Assembly: GCA_050084515.1 (NCBI GenBank)
Contig: CM114273.1
Location: forward strand, 38,440,001 to 38,504,000
Reading direction: 5' to 3'
From: Blasia pusilla
Taxonomy: Eukaryota > Marchantiophyta > Marchantiopsida > Blasiales
DNA: 64,000 nucleotides
Each line of letters begins with the position of its first letter. Within the stretch, counting starts at the first letter, position 1. Both the position numbers and the translations under genes were made by a program. This document shows, piece after piece, positions 44,385 through 56,468 of the stretch. The notes beneath the pieces were generated by a model. That model ran no database searches, was not told the DNA's origin, and saw nothing but the letters and a program-made list of their open reading frames with translations.

Positions 44385-44388
44385 GATG

Positions 44389-46540
44389 TGCTCGAGAACC
44401 CACACTCGCCGCATCCAAAACTAATGTTGGGCCGATCCAGGCACGTTCTTAATGTGCACTTGTCACCACCCGTGACCTCGAATCGCCCAAGATCCGTATA
44501 TTCTCCAGAATGTAAGCCAAAGAACGGGATTGATGCTCCTGCAAATATCTCAAGACCCTCAACATCTCCCAAAATAACCTCGATCGAGTGTCAGCCAACC
44601 CGATGCCTCATCCAGCACTCGATTGACCCTGACATGGCCAATCTGCAATGACCAAATCAATGGTCCCTACCCGCTCCAAGTCCCTCGCCCCCATCAATGA
44701 AATATCCCTCAGTAGGGAACTCTGGTACCCCTGTACCGCGGATGCAGACAACAAGTTGGGAAAACGTAGGCGTCACTACACCACATGTCGTAGTGAGACG
44801 CGCCTCGCAACATCATCACTCTCCACATAAAGGTATTGTTGCACTCGCACTCCTGCTTGCAAAACAGCAACTAACCCGGTGCTAATCCTTCCAAAGAGAT
44901 CTAACACCTGAATACCCTCCTCTAGAATACGCCACAAAATGGGTGTGGTATCCAAGGGTGTCATCATAGCACTCCTTGCTACCTCGGGTTCCTCATACCC
45001 GTCACGATCCGGTGCAAACGCCTCGCTCCATGCGGTCTACACGTGCTCATCTGCCAATCGTCAAAGCTCCTCAGTCGAGCCCCTCAGCGGCACCTCTCCT
45101 CCACGGAATGATTCGGCTACCATAACACTCCTCTCCATAGAAATGTCAGGAATGGGAGTATCCTATGCATGGACATGTCCCTCAATCAAATCACTAGGCC
45201 AAGTGATGGCATTGCTAAATGATGCCATCTCTCCTAATCGTCGCTCGATCATTGCACTTGTGATGAGCTAAGGCTCCCATCACCTTACTACCATCCTGCT
45301 TTGTAGGACGCTAACTCCTCCCAGTAATCCAGGGAAACCCCATCAGGTATAACACTGCTCCACCAACCAAGACGTCATAGGACTCTGCATCAGTCACTAT
45401 CGCCTTGGCTCGCACCACGGACTCATCTGTAGGATGTCCCGGGCAAATCCTCACCACGACCTCTTATCGGGTGATATACTGTGTGGTACTTGCTCCACCC
45501 AAGGATGTCTGTATCCGAAATGGACAACGCTCCACATCGGCTCTCGTCAAGCCCAATCCTCTAAATGACGCTTTCCCCAACATCAGGGGTTGCGCTCCTG
45601 AATCCAACAAGACGCGCTGCGGACTAAAAGCTCTACCTCGGGACTCACCAACAGGAAGACCTCTCCTCGGTTATCCAGCAACACAACACTAGGAGAATCC
45701 ATGGCACGCTCTATCGCGGGTCTAGCGGGCATCTCCGCCATCCTAGCAGCCGCAACCTGCCATGAATCTGACGTGGACGGCCCGAGCATCCACTCCGAGG
45801 GCAGGTCCATCACCTCCTCTGCAATCACCTCTAAACGTGATGCATGAACTCCAACTCCGCACTCACATAGTGAAGCGGCCAGCCAAAAAAGCCTCGGCGG
45901 GCGTACCCCCCAACGTCATAACATCGGAAGCAGAAAATAAAGGAGTGCGGTACACAACGGTGGCCACCCCAACAACGTGCTCGACACATGCCCCTCTTGA
46001 GCATCAACAATAGGAGTCCCCTCTTTAGCATCAACAATAGAAGTCGTTGCACTCACTTCTCCCATCGTCCTCCGTGCCTGCACACCAACAACATCACCAA
46101 CTCTCCACGAACTTTGATGACGACCCATCGATGGGATCCTCATCGCTTCGGACAACATGAAAGACTGAGGAATCCAAGTCTATTTTCTGGCTTCCCCTCG
46201 CTGTGGATCCAACTCTACGGCTACTCCACGCGTCACAACTGCGGCGGCCTCCATTTGGGCAACCCCGCACATCCAACCAGGATCCTCCATATCTCTGGCT
46301 GCTCCATATGATGTCGATGCCACATATCCGGCATCAGGTAACCTCAATGCCATAGCGGCAATCTGTCTTGTAGTTGTTGTATCTGAACAGTCATTCCATC
46401 CTCACGTCTGGCGTCTCCCTCGGCGCGTTGAGGTGGTGGTACTTTACCTCCTTCACGGGCAGCTCCACCACCCTGTCGGGCAACTCCAACTCCTCGTCCC
46501 CCAACGGGACCACCTGGTGCACGATCTCTAGGCCCACCCG
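44389..46540 (-). pseudogene. Outer gypsy protease and spacer
   Basis: The aspartic protease site LLDSGAQPLMLGKA lies at about 45,560-45,610 (DSGA codons at 45,593-45,604), better kept than in the inner copy, followed by VEHCPFRIQTSLGG. The spacer (44,776-44,967) has VLDLFGRISTGLVAVLQAGV and YVESDDVARRVSLRHV. Frameshifts separate these parts. Confidence 0.7.
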
Positions 46541-46546
46541 GACCGG

Positions 46547-47770
46547 CTACTCGCTCTGGAACCTTCTCTGGCCCTTGATCCGGACGTAACTCAAGATGTA
46601 AACTGAAACACCTGGCACGTGTATGACCATACCTCTGACAATATTCACACTGATAACCTCCTGGTATAGCACCATCTCATCCTCCATGTTGAGGCACATG
46701 TCCGTGACCTTGACGAGTGCAATCGTGTTGATGATGGGCTCCACCACATGACCAACAAGTAATAGTAGGCGGTTGCTGCTGAACCGCATATGAAGGTGAT
46801 GCAGACAATGGTGACTGCTCTTGCCCAGAACCCATGGTGGCTACGCTCTCCTCCGCCATGTTGCGCTCAATGTTCTCGGCCATCCTAAAAACATCTCTCA
46901 ACGTAGGGGAGGTGTTCATAAGAAGCACCCCCTCCCGTACGTGTGTCCACAAGGTCCGGTCCAGCATCGCGTACCATGACTGGATAGCCTGAGCCTCTGT
47001 CACCCGTGAGTGACGTTGATCAACCGCGCAAGCGAGTGTAAGCCTCACGCAAACTCTCACCCGGGCGCCTCTGGAAGTCATGGATGCTCCGCAACTTCTC
47101 CGTCCGTACCCCCTCGTAGCTCGTCCTCAACTCAACAAAGAACTCAACCACAAGGTTGAACTTGGGACGAACCCAAATAGACGGTGCAACTGCTCTAGTG
47201 CGAGTGATCCCTCCTAAGACGTCACTAGTGGAAGAGGAAATAGCCTCTCCTGACTCCTCCTCCTCGTTTGGGAATGGCTCCGTCCATGACACATAGTGTG
47301 GGTCATAGTAGAGTCAACATGCCTCAATCTCCTAGGCATATCTATTGGAGAACTCATGGGCGCCCCCTCTAAATGCAGGAACATATCATTCCATGCTATA
47401 AACGGGTTGAACTCTCTAGAGTTCTAGCCCGTTGTGAGTCACGCCAACTCCTAAACTCCGCAATGAAGTCGTGTAGCTCTATAGTGCCTACCCCACCCGA
47501 AAACCTACGCGGTACTCTACCCTAATCGTCCATCTCGTATGCCCAACTGGTAGGACCACTCAATGTATACGGTGGATCACTAACACACGCTATTTGCTCC
47601 TCCTTGTCTGAAGATGACACATAAGGAGATCGAGGTGGTCTCTCACGTGGAGACCCTCGAAACGTCGCACCACTCCGCGTAAACCCTCCAGAGCTACTTT
47701 CAGGTCCACTACCTCGCCGCTCAAAATCCTGAAAGGACACCGTGATGGCCTTCGTGCCCCTCTCATACAA
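46547..47770 (-). pseudogene. Outer gypsy gag
   Basis: From 47,770 the minus strand reads SFQDFERRGSGPESSSGGFT and SGPTSWAYEMDD, then after a break RRPGESLREAYTRLRG and LREGVLLMNTSPTLRDVF-like capsid sequence, AENIERNMAEESVATMGS, and the zinc knuckle TCWSCGGAHHQHDC (C-x2-C-x3-H-x4-C pattern) near 46,735. A second Cys-containing finger follows near 46,650. Frame breaks occur near 47,520, 47,300 and 47,020. Confidence 0.8.
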
Positions 47771-49343
47771 TCACTCTCAATCTTGCGAGTAATCCCTCAA
47801 TCACTCAAACTAAACATGCGGCACTCAATCTACACTCTCTCATTGAGACGTGAGTTGTGCCGCAACAAGCAGCGTGGTGCGGCAAATCACTAATCTATTG
47901 TCTCATCGACAAAGCATCCTCAACTCTAGACATCCCATACATGTCTATGTCCCCTAGACCCATACATCATCGATGCATCAATATGGAACCCAATATCCCA
48001 AATAAGTTCCCAATATTCGAAAATCCCCCACACGTATAGGGTAAGAGACCAGAATGGGTAACCTTACAATAATGTCGATGTCGCTCCTCGGCAACTGCAA
48101 ATCTCGACCCCAACTCGGTCGTGAAGATAACTCCTCTAATCAACAAGTCGTACTCCTCTCGTACTAACGCTGCTCAACCTCCTCGATGTGCGGTGCAGGT
48201 CGAGCGGTCCGGTGCGGCACTGGCGGCACGGAACGGCTACAAACAGCACGACACTCGGGAATGGGGTGCGGCACTCGACGGCATACCCTCTTCAATCAAA
48301 AATTCACATGCTCTGCCCTCTAGTGAAGGAGCGATTTTGCGATCAAGACGGTACGGTGCGGCCACGACCGGCACGACGCAACAATGGGCGGCACGTTGCG
48401 GCTACGGGCGTCACGGCATGGTACTCGATCGTCGTCGAGCGGCTACCAATCACAATATAGCATTATGAAATCAAAACTCAAACACCTTAACGGGAGGTCA
48501 TCTACTATCACTGGTTGATGACGAAACTTCTATGATGGTGGCGGCCAAAAAAAAGTTTGTGGTGGTGATCCAAGTCAGAGAATCAACAAACGTCCTGGAA
48601 GACCCTCCACTCCGTAATGGCGGCAATGGCAACCAAAGGGTGGACAACGGACGGTGGACCGTTGACGGTTGACCATTGATGGTGACGGTTGATCGTTGAT
48701 GATGATGGCGACCGGTGAAGGTTGAACATTGACAGTGATGGTTGACCGTCGAAGGCAGACTGTTGACGGCGACGGCTGCCGCCGGCGTGGCGGCTGGTTT
48801 AGGGTTTGAACAATTTAACCCTAAAAATCGCCTAGCAATGGCAATTTTGCAAGATTGACCATAATTTTTTGCTTGCAACTCCAAATTGCGCACTATTTGT
48901 TGCACGGCGTGCACAACTTTACAAACTAGAACAATGTCCCAAACATTTTGAATCGGACATCCGAGTAAAAACTGACAGGGACTGTCGTAAATCCCAATAT
49001 CTCTTTCTCCTACACAAAAATTGGCAACGCTTCCGCGCTGCATTCTCCCAATGAAAAGGTAAAACCTGTAAAAATACAAATCAGCAAGCTACATGGTGCT
49101 CTAGAGAGCACCGGCATGGGGCAACCCGCCCCCATAATCAATCCCTATCAAAATTGGGCAGCGCTTCCATGTGCCACTCTTCCACACGAAAATCGGCAAA
49201 AGCAAAGAACAATCAAAGCAGCCCTTGCTCCGGTGAGCACTACCATAAGCCGCTCAACGGGGAACATGGTCCCCAACCTGCAAAAGCAGCGAATGACTAG
49301 CAAGCTCCCCCATGAAGCTCTCTCACTCTCTCATTCTCTCTTT

Positions 49344-49850
49344 GTAAAGTAAGATCCAATTTCTCTCTACACCATCTCACACCATAGGTGTGCACTCTCT
49401 CTCATGTCAAACCAAACCGACTCTCCTAATGAGAGGCTTGGTTAACACTCACAAGGCAAGGGACCATAGCTCCGCCGTCTTATGCCAAGAGGTTCAACAA
49501 AGAGAGAATGAGCTCTCAAGCTCTCTCTCCTTGAAGTATACTCCTCCCCTCTCCCAAACTCTCTCCATGGTAACCTACGCTTCCAAGTCACCTCCTTGGC
49601 TCTTGACCTGATGTAGGAGGTTCAAGGCCACTTACCAAAAATATTAAAGTCGATCATATACTCAAAATGGTACTTATCTAAAATAGTAAGTTCCTCAATA
49701 TGGCTCTAAATGAGCCGAAACGAAGGGGAAACCATCTCTCTCAGGTTTCCCGGAGTCTCAGCAGATCATCCTCGACCTATTGAGCCTGTCTTCCATTACT
49801 CAAGAAGGAGCTCTACTAGATCTCACCGATCTATCCTAAAATACGTGACA
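49344..49850 (-). repeat. Outer gypsy 5' LTR, part shared with inner LTRs
   Basis: Inverted homologue of 34,625-35,121 and 43,744-44,257, ending at the GTAAAGTAAGATCC word. Begins TG at 49,850. Confidence 0.75.
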
Positions 49851-50529
49851 CACTCCTTACATAAAAAAATTCTTCCTGATTGTTGTTAAGTTTTCCACCC
49901 TAATTATATTGAGAATCCAATATACTAACAATGATTGGGACTTTTTTTGGAACTCTTCCATTGTAGAAAACAAGAATTCCTAATCTTCCCATTGATGATG
50001 TTATCATTAATATCGCATTATTGGAAGTCCATTATTATTTACAAGATCAAGGAAAGAGACTATGTGACTTCCCATGTTGGATTCTCAACATCCACTCCTG
50101 TGAGCACCATTAATATGATCGGCCCTCTTGTATGAGGAGAAGCCTAGATTGATGGTTCCGACTTAGACGTCGGAGGAGTCATAGTAATATGACGTAGGTG
50201 GTTTTAGGAGTAGCGTTACTAGGTTTATCTAACCCTCTATTGCATCAAGTGCGGGGCACCCTGATGCGTCGCGAGGGTCCGAGGGCGCAGCCCCCGAAAA
50301 TTTCTATTAATAGAAACAAAGAAAAATAGGTAAAAACCCTAGTTTTCCCGAGTAGTCAAATAGTCGGGAGCCGCAGCGATAGCGCATTCTCGTATGTCGA
50401 GTTATCTCCCAGTTCAGGTTCCATCGAAGCTCTTATGCGAGTGCACGGACAGACTAGGCCACTTTGTATCTCTAAGTTTTGTAAAGATTTCAGTGATTTT
50501 GTCACTTTCTGTTTTCTCACATCCCATAC
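49851..50529. other. Unassigned sequence upstream of Helitron helicase
   Basis: The expected replication-initiator (Rep) part of a Helitron protein is not found here. A GC-rich patch (50,250-50,300, GGGCGCAGCCCCCG) stands out. No gene is supported. Confidence 0.45.
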
Positions 50530-52276
50530 ATGCCCCAAACTAATTTTGAAAGCCTTCATTCACAGTCTTATTTGGAGGAACAAGAGCTATCATATGATAT
50601 GGAAGAATTATTTGAGCAAGTGCAATTGGGAAAAGCGTGTCTAAATGAAGGACAACGCATTATCTGGAACGCTATACACGATGAGCTTGATCAAATATGC
50701 GCGAATGCTCCCCCATCTCCAAAAGTTTTTTTCATCGATGGTCCAGGTGGAAGTGGGAAAACATTTTTATATAATCTTCTCCTTGCAAGTGTAAGGAGCG
50801 CAAGAGCCAAAGCTTTGGCTGTAGCATCATCTAGTATAGTTGCCCTATTATCAGACGGAGGACGTAGTGCTCATTTGTGCTTCAAGATCCCCATTAATCT
50901 TCATGAAAGCTCTACTTGCAAGTAAGTGCCATACTTTATTCAAATTAGTCTGAATTGTGTTAATATATCAAATTTGATTACTCCAATTACTCCTTTAATT
51001 TTTTCCTCTTTTTGTTGGTAGTTTATCGATCCATAGTGATGGAGCGCGCTTAATCCGTAAGGCGATACTCATTATATGGGATATGGTACCTATGGCTCAT
51101 CGTTATGCCTTTGAGGCTGTAAATCGAACTTTACAAGATATCATGGGAGTTGTTTCAGATGATTTACGGAAATTACCATATTTCCGTCGATGGAAAGCTT
51201 ATGGTATTTGGTGGTGATTTTCGTCAAGTGTTACCTGTTGTTCGTCATGGGGATCGGCCGCAAATCATCCAAGCCACCATAAAGAGGTCGTCTCTTTGAT
51301 CTAATGTAAAGGTCATGAAGATGAAAAAAAGCATGCGAGTTCGAAGGTTGGATGGTCATTTGCGTTATGAACAACAAGCTTTTGCTGATTGGTTATTGGA
51401 AGTGGGGGAGGGTCGTGTACCTTTGCATCCTCATTTGGGAGAAGACTTTAAACGATTACCATCTGATATTGTTACTAATAGTAACAAGATATGTGATCTT
51501 ATTGATTTGATCTATGGCAATTTTCCTAACCGATTCCATGACATTGATTTCTTAAGAAATATGGCTATTGACTCTAAGAAATAAAGATGTTGACGAAATA
51601 AATGCAGACGTTATGTCTCAATTTCCTAGAGAGGTAATCCTTTCTACTTCTCTCCTTGGTACCTCTATAAATGTGTTTTTGGGAAGTTTTAGTACTACTA
51701 TTACCTTTTCTCACTAATTCATTACATATTGTGTACAAGAGCATATTTACCTAAGCGACGACCCTATTCCAAATAAGGGGATGAGCCATATCTACCCAAC
51801 TGAATTCTTGAACATTTGCCTTGTGGACTTCCTCCGCATCATTTGTGTTTGAAGATTGGTGCACCAATCATGCTCTTACAAAACATGAATGGGTCACATG
51901 GACAAGCAAACGGGACAAGATTCGTGATTCGTGGATTTATGAGATATTGCATCGATGTTGAAATTTCACTGGGAAAAATATTGGAGATCTTAATTTTATT
52001 TCACGTATTCCATTGATTGCATCAGAGTCCGATTTGCCATTTGATTTACGTAGGTTCCAATTCCCTATTTGGCCGGCTTTTGCTATGACTATTAATAAGT
52101 CTCAAAGTCAAATTTTGCAAAAGGTTGGCATTTACTTGCCTACTCCTGTATTTTCTCATAGTCAATTGTATGTAGCATTATCTAGAGTAGGAAAGAGAAG
52201 TTTCATCCACATTACCATTGGAAAGGATGAACATTCAAATAAAAAAGATGACTACACCCGGAATGTAGTGTATTAA
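50530..52276 (+). pseudogene. Helitron Pif1-type helicase (broken)
   Basis: The first exon (50,530-50,921) has the Walker A motif GPGGSGKT at 50,740-50,763 within KVFFIDGPGGSGKTFLYNLL. A 100-base intron (50,922-51,021, GTAAGT...GGTAG) joins in phase to LSIHSDGARLIRKAILIIWD; the Walker B Asp is kept but the next Glu is replaced by Met. Further on are LMVFGGDFRQ-type sequence in shifted frame, RYEQQAFADWLLEVGEGRVP, then IGAPIMLLQNMNGSHGQANG and, at the C-terminus, [20 protein letters not shown] and [17 protein letters not shown], the signature of Helitron/Pif1 helicases. Several stops and frameshifts. The Rep half is absent, so this is a 5'-truncated autonomous Helitron. A degenerate 3' end follows at 52,339-52,365. 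Confidence 0.85.
50922..51021 (+). other. Intron in the Helitron helicase gene
   Basis: GTAAGT donor, TTGGTAG acceptor, 100 bases, T-rich. Removal restores the reading frame (TGC AA|T TTA). Confidence 0.75.
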
Positions 52277-52338
52277 GAAATATTGAGATGAAATAAATTT
52301 GATAAAACGTATTTTCCGTCTATACTACCTTACTTCAT

Positions 52339-52365
52339 CCGTACATCGCACGGGCACCTTACTTG
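52339..52365 (+). other. Degenerate Helitron 3' terminus
   Basis: CCGTACATCGCACGG can form the terminal hairpin, followed by GCACCTTACTTG where CTAG would be expected. It matches the 3' end of the small Helitron at 1,337-1,353. Confidence 0.6.
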
Positions 52366-52979
52366 GGGATTTTCCTTTCCCAAATTTCACATGTGAATTA
52401 ATAAGATTATTTTTTAAAATAATGTTTTTATTTATTTAAAATATTAAATAAATTTTATTACTCTTCTATTACTTACAAGAGTAATAAAATTTAACTCTTC
52501 TAAGTTATTACAATCTTTCATTAAAATTTAAATGACATAAAATTTAAACAAAATTTACTCCTTCTTCATTAAAATTTGTTTTTCCTTTCCATAAAATATG
52601 AATTAACACACAAATTCTTTAAAAAAATTCAGAATTATTTTAATTTATTAATATTTATAATGACCTACTATAATATGAAATAGAGTATTATTTCATTAAG
52701 AATGTTTTTACTTCACGCAAATCCCTATCGGTTTTGTCACACTCAAACAAAAAATTAAACATGTTATCTCACTGGAATCGCCAATTATTGAATAAATATA
52801 TATTTATGTTATAAAATTTTAAAATGGCCACGTTTTGGCATATTCCTTCCCTGCCGAAGTCGTTCGCAGAATCACCGAAAAGCGAAACCCAATAAATTCA
52901 CCCCAAGAAATAAGTAAATAACTGTAACTAATATACTCATAAATGTTTAGTTATCGATGAACTCGAGTGGTACAGTACC
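52366..52979. other. AT-rich unassigned sequence
   Basis: No gene. A stretch near 52,885-52,925 resembles 567-600, as noted there. Confidence 0.45.
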
Positions 52980-54030
52980 GGTCCCCCACAGAGTAGGGAA
53001 CTAGCTGTCCTTTTGGGTGCGTCGCTCACTGACAGGATCCCCGCCCTAAAACCCGTCGTAAGGACCTTTTCCTTTTCCTCGTCCCAGCCCTGCGAATCTG
53101 TAGGGCCAAACTTTATGCACAAACAATGATTGAGGTTCCGGCGCTGGGAAAAGGCCGCCAATGAGAAGCGAGGAAATGATTTTGAATTATTGGTTTTTTT
53201 TAATTCGCTAAATAGTTATGAGATCATAAAGTTTTCCTTTCGTAGGACAGGGAAAGAAGAAACATAAAAAGGAATCGATGCGATATTCCACTCATTAGGT
53301 GAACGAAAGGGATATATACCAAAGAACGGCATTTTGCTCCTTTAGGAGTGTGTAAATGTGGGAAACTAAGAAAAAAAGTGTGCGTACGATTTCGGTTATT
53401 ATTTGGGATAGAGTTGTTAATGGTTCACTGGTTAATTCTCTCTCCTACGAAACTCCAGAACGTTTTAGAGGGAACCATTTCATGTCAAGAATTTCATGGA
53501 CGTTTTGTGCCGAATTGACAATCGGGTCTACATGTGCAACAAACTACGAAACGAAAGCCAACAAAAAAGGAATGAAATGCTCGTACGATCTCGTCAAACT
53601 TTAGAAAAGGTAGACTCTAGAAAGTTTGGAAATGGCCATTGATGGCCACTTCAACGAAGTCCAACCCATTATGTGTCTTAGATGATGAATGCACTTCTCT
53701 TTTTCCTATAGTTCTGTCCTACCAGCCGTATGAGACAAACACTTTTTGGCACACTATTTTTACTCCAATGCGAGGATGCAAAGGGCTCTCCCCAATGACA
53801 CGCTTGAAAACTGGACTCCAAACTTTCGAAACTTTCTCGCTAATTAATGCACTTGAACAAAACAAACGCAACTTTGTATATTTTGCATGCTGCAACCGTT
53901 ACCAACCAAAAATACGAGTACAACGAACTCCTACTCTTTGTACAATGTCAAACTTCGATCTTAATTCTCGCCCACTCATCGATGTTGCATTCGTTTCTTC
54001 CATTTCAAGGAATTGTGAAGTCGTTTTGTC
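52980..54030. repeat. Duplicated ~1 kb segment, copy 2
   Basis: Partner of 1,468-2,545, same orientation. It has no long TA run. Open frames (53,356-53,604; 53,639-54,169) share short peptides with copy 1 but are not conserved as a whole. Confidence 0.75.
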
Positions 54031-55690
54031 ATACTTCGTACAAGAAGGTGAAATCTCAAAACGGATGTGTGAAAAAAAAAAAAACGAAAGTTTTTGTATT
54101 ATAGAAAGTTCTAAATTTTTTTTCTCTAGAATGGAGATTTCTGTGATTTTAATTACGCAGATTGCATAGGGGATCATCCCGTAGCGTGGCAAGGGTTCGC
54201 TCACATAGTGGGGATGGTATCCAAGTAGGTTTCTTTCAAGGATTAAACAAGGAGTCACTTTCTATGGATTATGGCGGAGGAGATGGAGGGACGTCTAGAC
54301 TTCTGCTTGTAATTATTTTTATGGTGATCCAATCTTTTCAATCTAAGGCCCAAGGTGTTCATCTTCTCAAGCTTGAACTTTGGGGTCTTCTTTTCTCCAC
54401 TTAAGATTGAGTTTTCAAAAGTTCTCGGGATCTTTGGACTTCCTTGTCTCCTAAATGTGCTCATAGGTTCCTAAACGCAATGTCATGCGCATGCACATCG
54501 CTGGTCACATCTACACACCATCGATCTTCCCCAACATACGGATAGATCCACACATTAACAAAATATACTCCTTTGTATATACTCTGGATAGGTTCCTTTG
54601 TATATGCTCCACATATACAAAGGAACCCCACAACAAAATCAAGAGTAGTAAGAATGGCTCATCGGGCCTAAAACTCCACCCGTGAATCTACATCTACATA
54701 TCGAACCACATCCGCCCTCCGCTATGAGGGAATTCGGACGCTAGCACCCTAACTCCTCCACACCCACACACGTCTATGCAAGAGAGATGCTCCTAAGGCT
54801 CAACATGAGAAAGATGGCTTGGGAAAGTCATCTTCCTCACTCTTATATCCTTAGGAAGAGCCAAAAGGCTCTTCTCCTAAAAAAAGCCCACCCAACGGTA
54901 ACCTGCATGCACAGGTTACCGGATGACCGTTGACTCGGTCACTTGCCGGACTAAAACCAAAATAGGTAAATCGCCACAAACGACGCTCCCGACATAACAG
55001 ACCTATCGTCAACCTCATCTGATATCTCAAGACGAAGTTACACCCGAACAACCCGCTTACTCTCTATGTCGTCAACACGATAGAACTCCACCTACGTCGA
55101 AATAAGATGTGACAGAAATTTCACACATAGCGCTCTTTTTATAGAGTAACACCGGGTTATCATCGATTTAAGGGATTCCTATTGCTTTTTTCGATCTTTT
55201 GATACGGACTGGGTCCAACCTTACGAACTCATTCCCTCATAGCAGTCATTGGTGGATGGCTAAATTTCTCCTCACATCCTCTTTTTGGTGTTTCCAATTT
55301 CTTTCATAACTTTCTCTTGGAATGTCGATTTTGGACGTGTTTGGTCTTGTTTCGATCGTCTTGACGAGTTTCTTCTTTTCATACCAAGTAGGTTTTCTAG
55401 TTTTTCTTCCTTCTCCGTAGGCGCCTATTTTCTTGTACGGGTTTGTTTTAGGTCAATTCCTCCCAAAGGTCTTCCTTGCTCTTTCAACTCTTCACCTTAC
55501 TATTTCGCCCCTACATATGTTTGCTATCTCCTTAAGGCCATTAGAAATTCATTTTCTTGAGCCACCTCTTCCGATACCATATAGATCACTTTTCCTTTTC
55601 AATTGCTTTTTATATTTTTCTTATAGTAACTTTCAATCATAAATTCGGTATTGCCTAATCTTATTCTCTCCATCTAAATTTCTTTTGGAT
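54031..55690. other. Unassigned sequence
   Basis: No recognisable domain on either strand. It contains a perfect 16-bp inverted repeat at 54,591-54,627. The last 400 bases may be the 5' part of the LINE. Confidence 0.4.
54591..54627. repeat. Perfect inverted repeat, 16-bp arms
   Basis: Arms GGTTCCTTTGTATATG (54,591-54,606) and its complement (54,612-54,627), 5-base loop. A third copy of the CTTTGTATAT word lies just upstream at 54,571. Confidence 0.9.
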
Positions 55691-55704
55691 GGATTCCACT
55701 ACTT

Positions 55705-56400
55705 TTGTTTTTCTCGTTACCCTCATGCTTTCTCCAAACCACGTTTCATATGTCTTCCCTTGTCTTCGATGACTTGTCTACCTTTGCTTCTATGTTATCC
55801 GAGATGGAGTTGGATTCCCCATCTATTCGCTTCTCTAGTTTTACACGCCCTCCTACAATCGTAACCTCTCCCCTTGGTTCACCTTCTCATCGTAGATCTC
55901 ACCATTTTCCTCCAGATACTAATACAGCCATTACACTCGCTATATTTCTTCCAGATTCTCCTCTTCTCCCCTCGTCGTCTTGTCCTATTGAGCCTAATCT
56001 TGATCCATTATTACTAAATCCTACTACTTTTCCATCCCCACATATCTCATTTTGTGCCCTTGCTTCCAACTCCTATCTATTCTACCCTTATCGCCCCTCC
56101 TCCTCCTCCTCCTCCTCCTCCTTCCCCAACCTACTTACCCCCTTCATCGTCGTCCATCACCACCTCTTGCACCGCCCACCTCCTCTCCTTATAACCCTTC
56201 TACTTTTGCATTTGTACCAAAGGTTCGTTGCATATCTTGTGGTAAGGAGTTTGCTCCTAATGGGATCAAAAGACATCAGCGGTACTTTCGATCCATGCAT
56301 GGGCCATCAATCTCTAATCCAATACCACCTCCTATTGCACTTCCCACAACAACTGCTTGGACCTAGTTAAGCCAAATTTATCTCCTTTGCTCTTTCCATC
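55705..56400 (+). pseudogene. LINE N-terminal region with C2H2 finger
   Basis: A Ser/Pro-rich N-terminus (55,705-56,090) is followed, after a frame change, by a C2H2 finger VRCISCGKEFAPNGIKRHQR at 56,226-56,300 with a second His (FRSMHGPS). R2-clade LINEs carry one to three such fingers at this place to find their target. A (TCC)n run at 56,098-56,122 lies at the frame change and may be its cause. Confidence 0.7.
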
Positions 56401-56468
56401 TAGATCTTCCTCGTCCTAGACTCTACACTCGCATTCCTATTGCTCTTCGCCCCATCACCGAACAAGCT

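Larger units (their letters stand above)
44385..49850 (-). mobile_element. Outer Ty3/gypsy element, 5' half
   Basis: On the minus strand it starts TGTCACGTATTTTAGG at 49,850, runs through leader, gag and protease and stops at the GATG duplication; it resumes at 34,624. Its LTR start is the same as that of the inner element. The left half and right half together give an element of about 9.6 kb without its 3' LTR. Confidence 0.9.

Noticed and set aside
50435-50644. Helitron Rep domain upstream of the helicase
   Set aside because: No HUH motif or two-Tyr signature could be found between 49,851 and 50,740.
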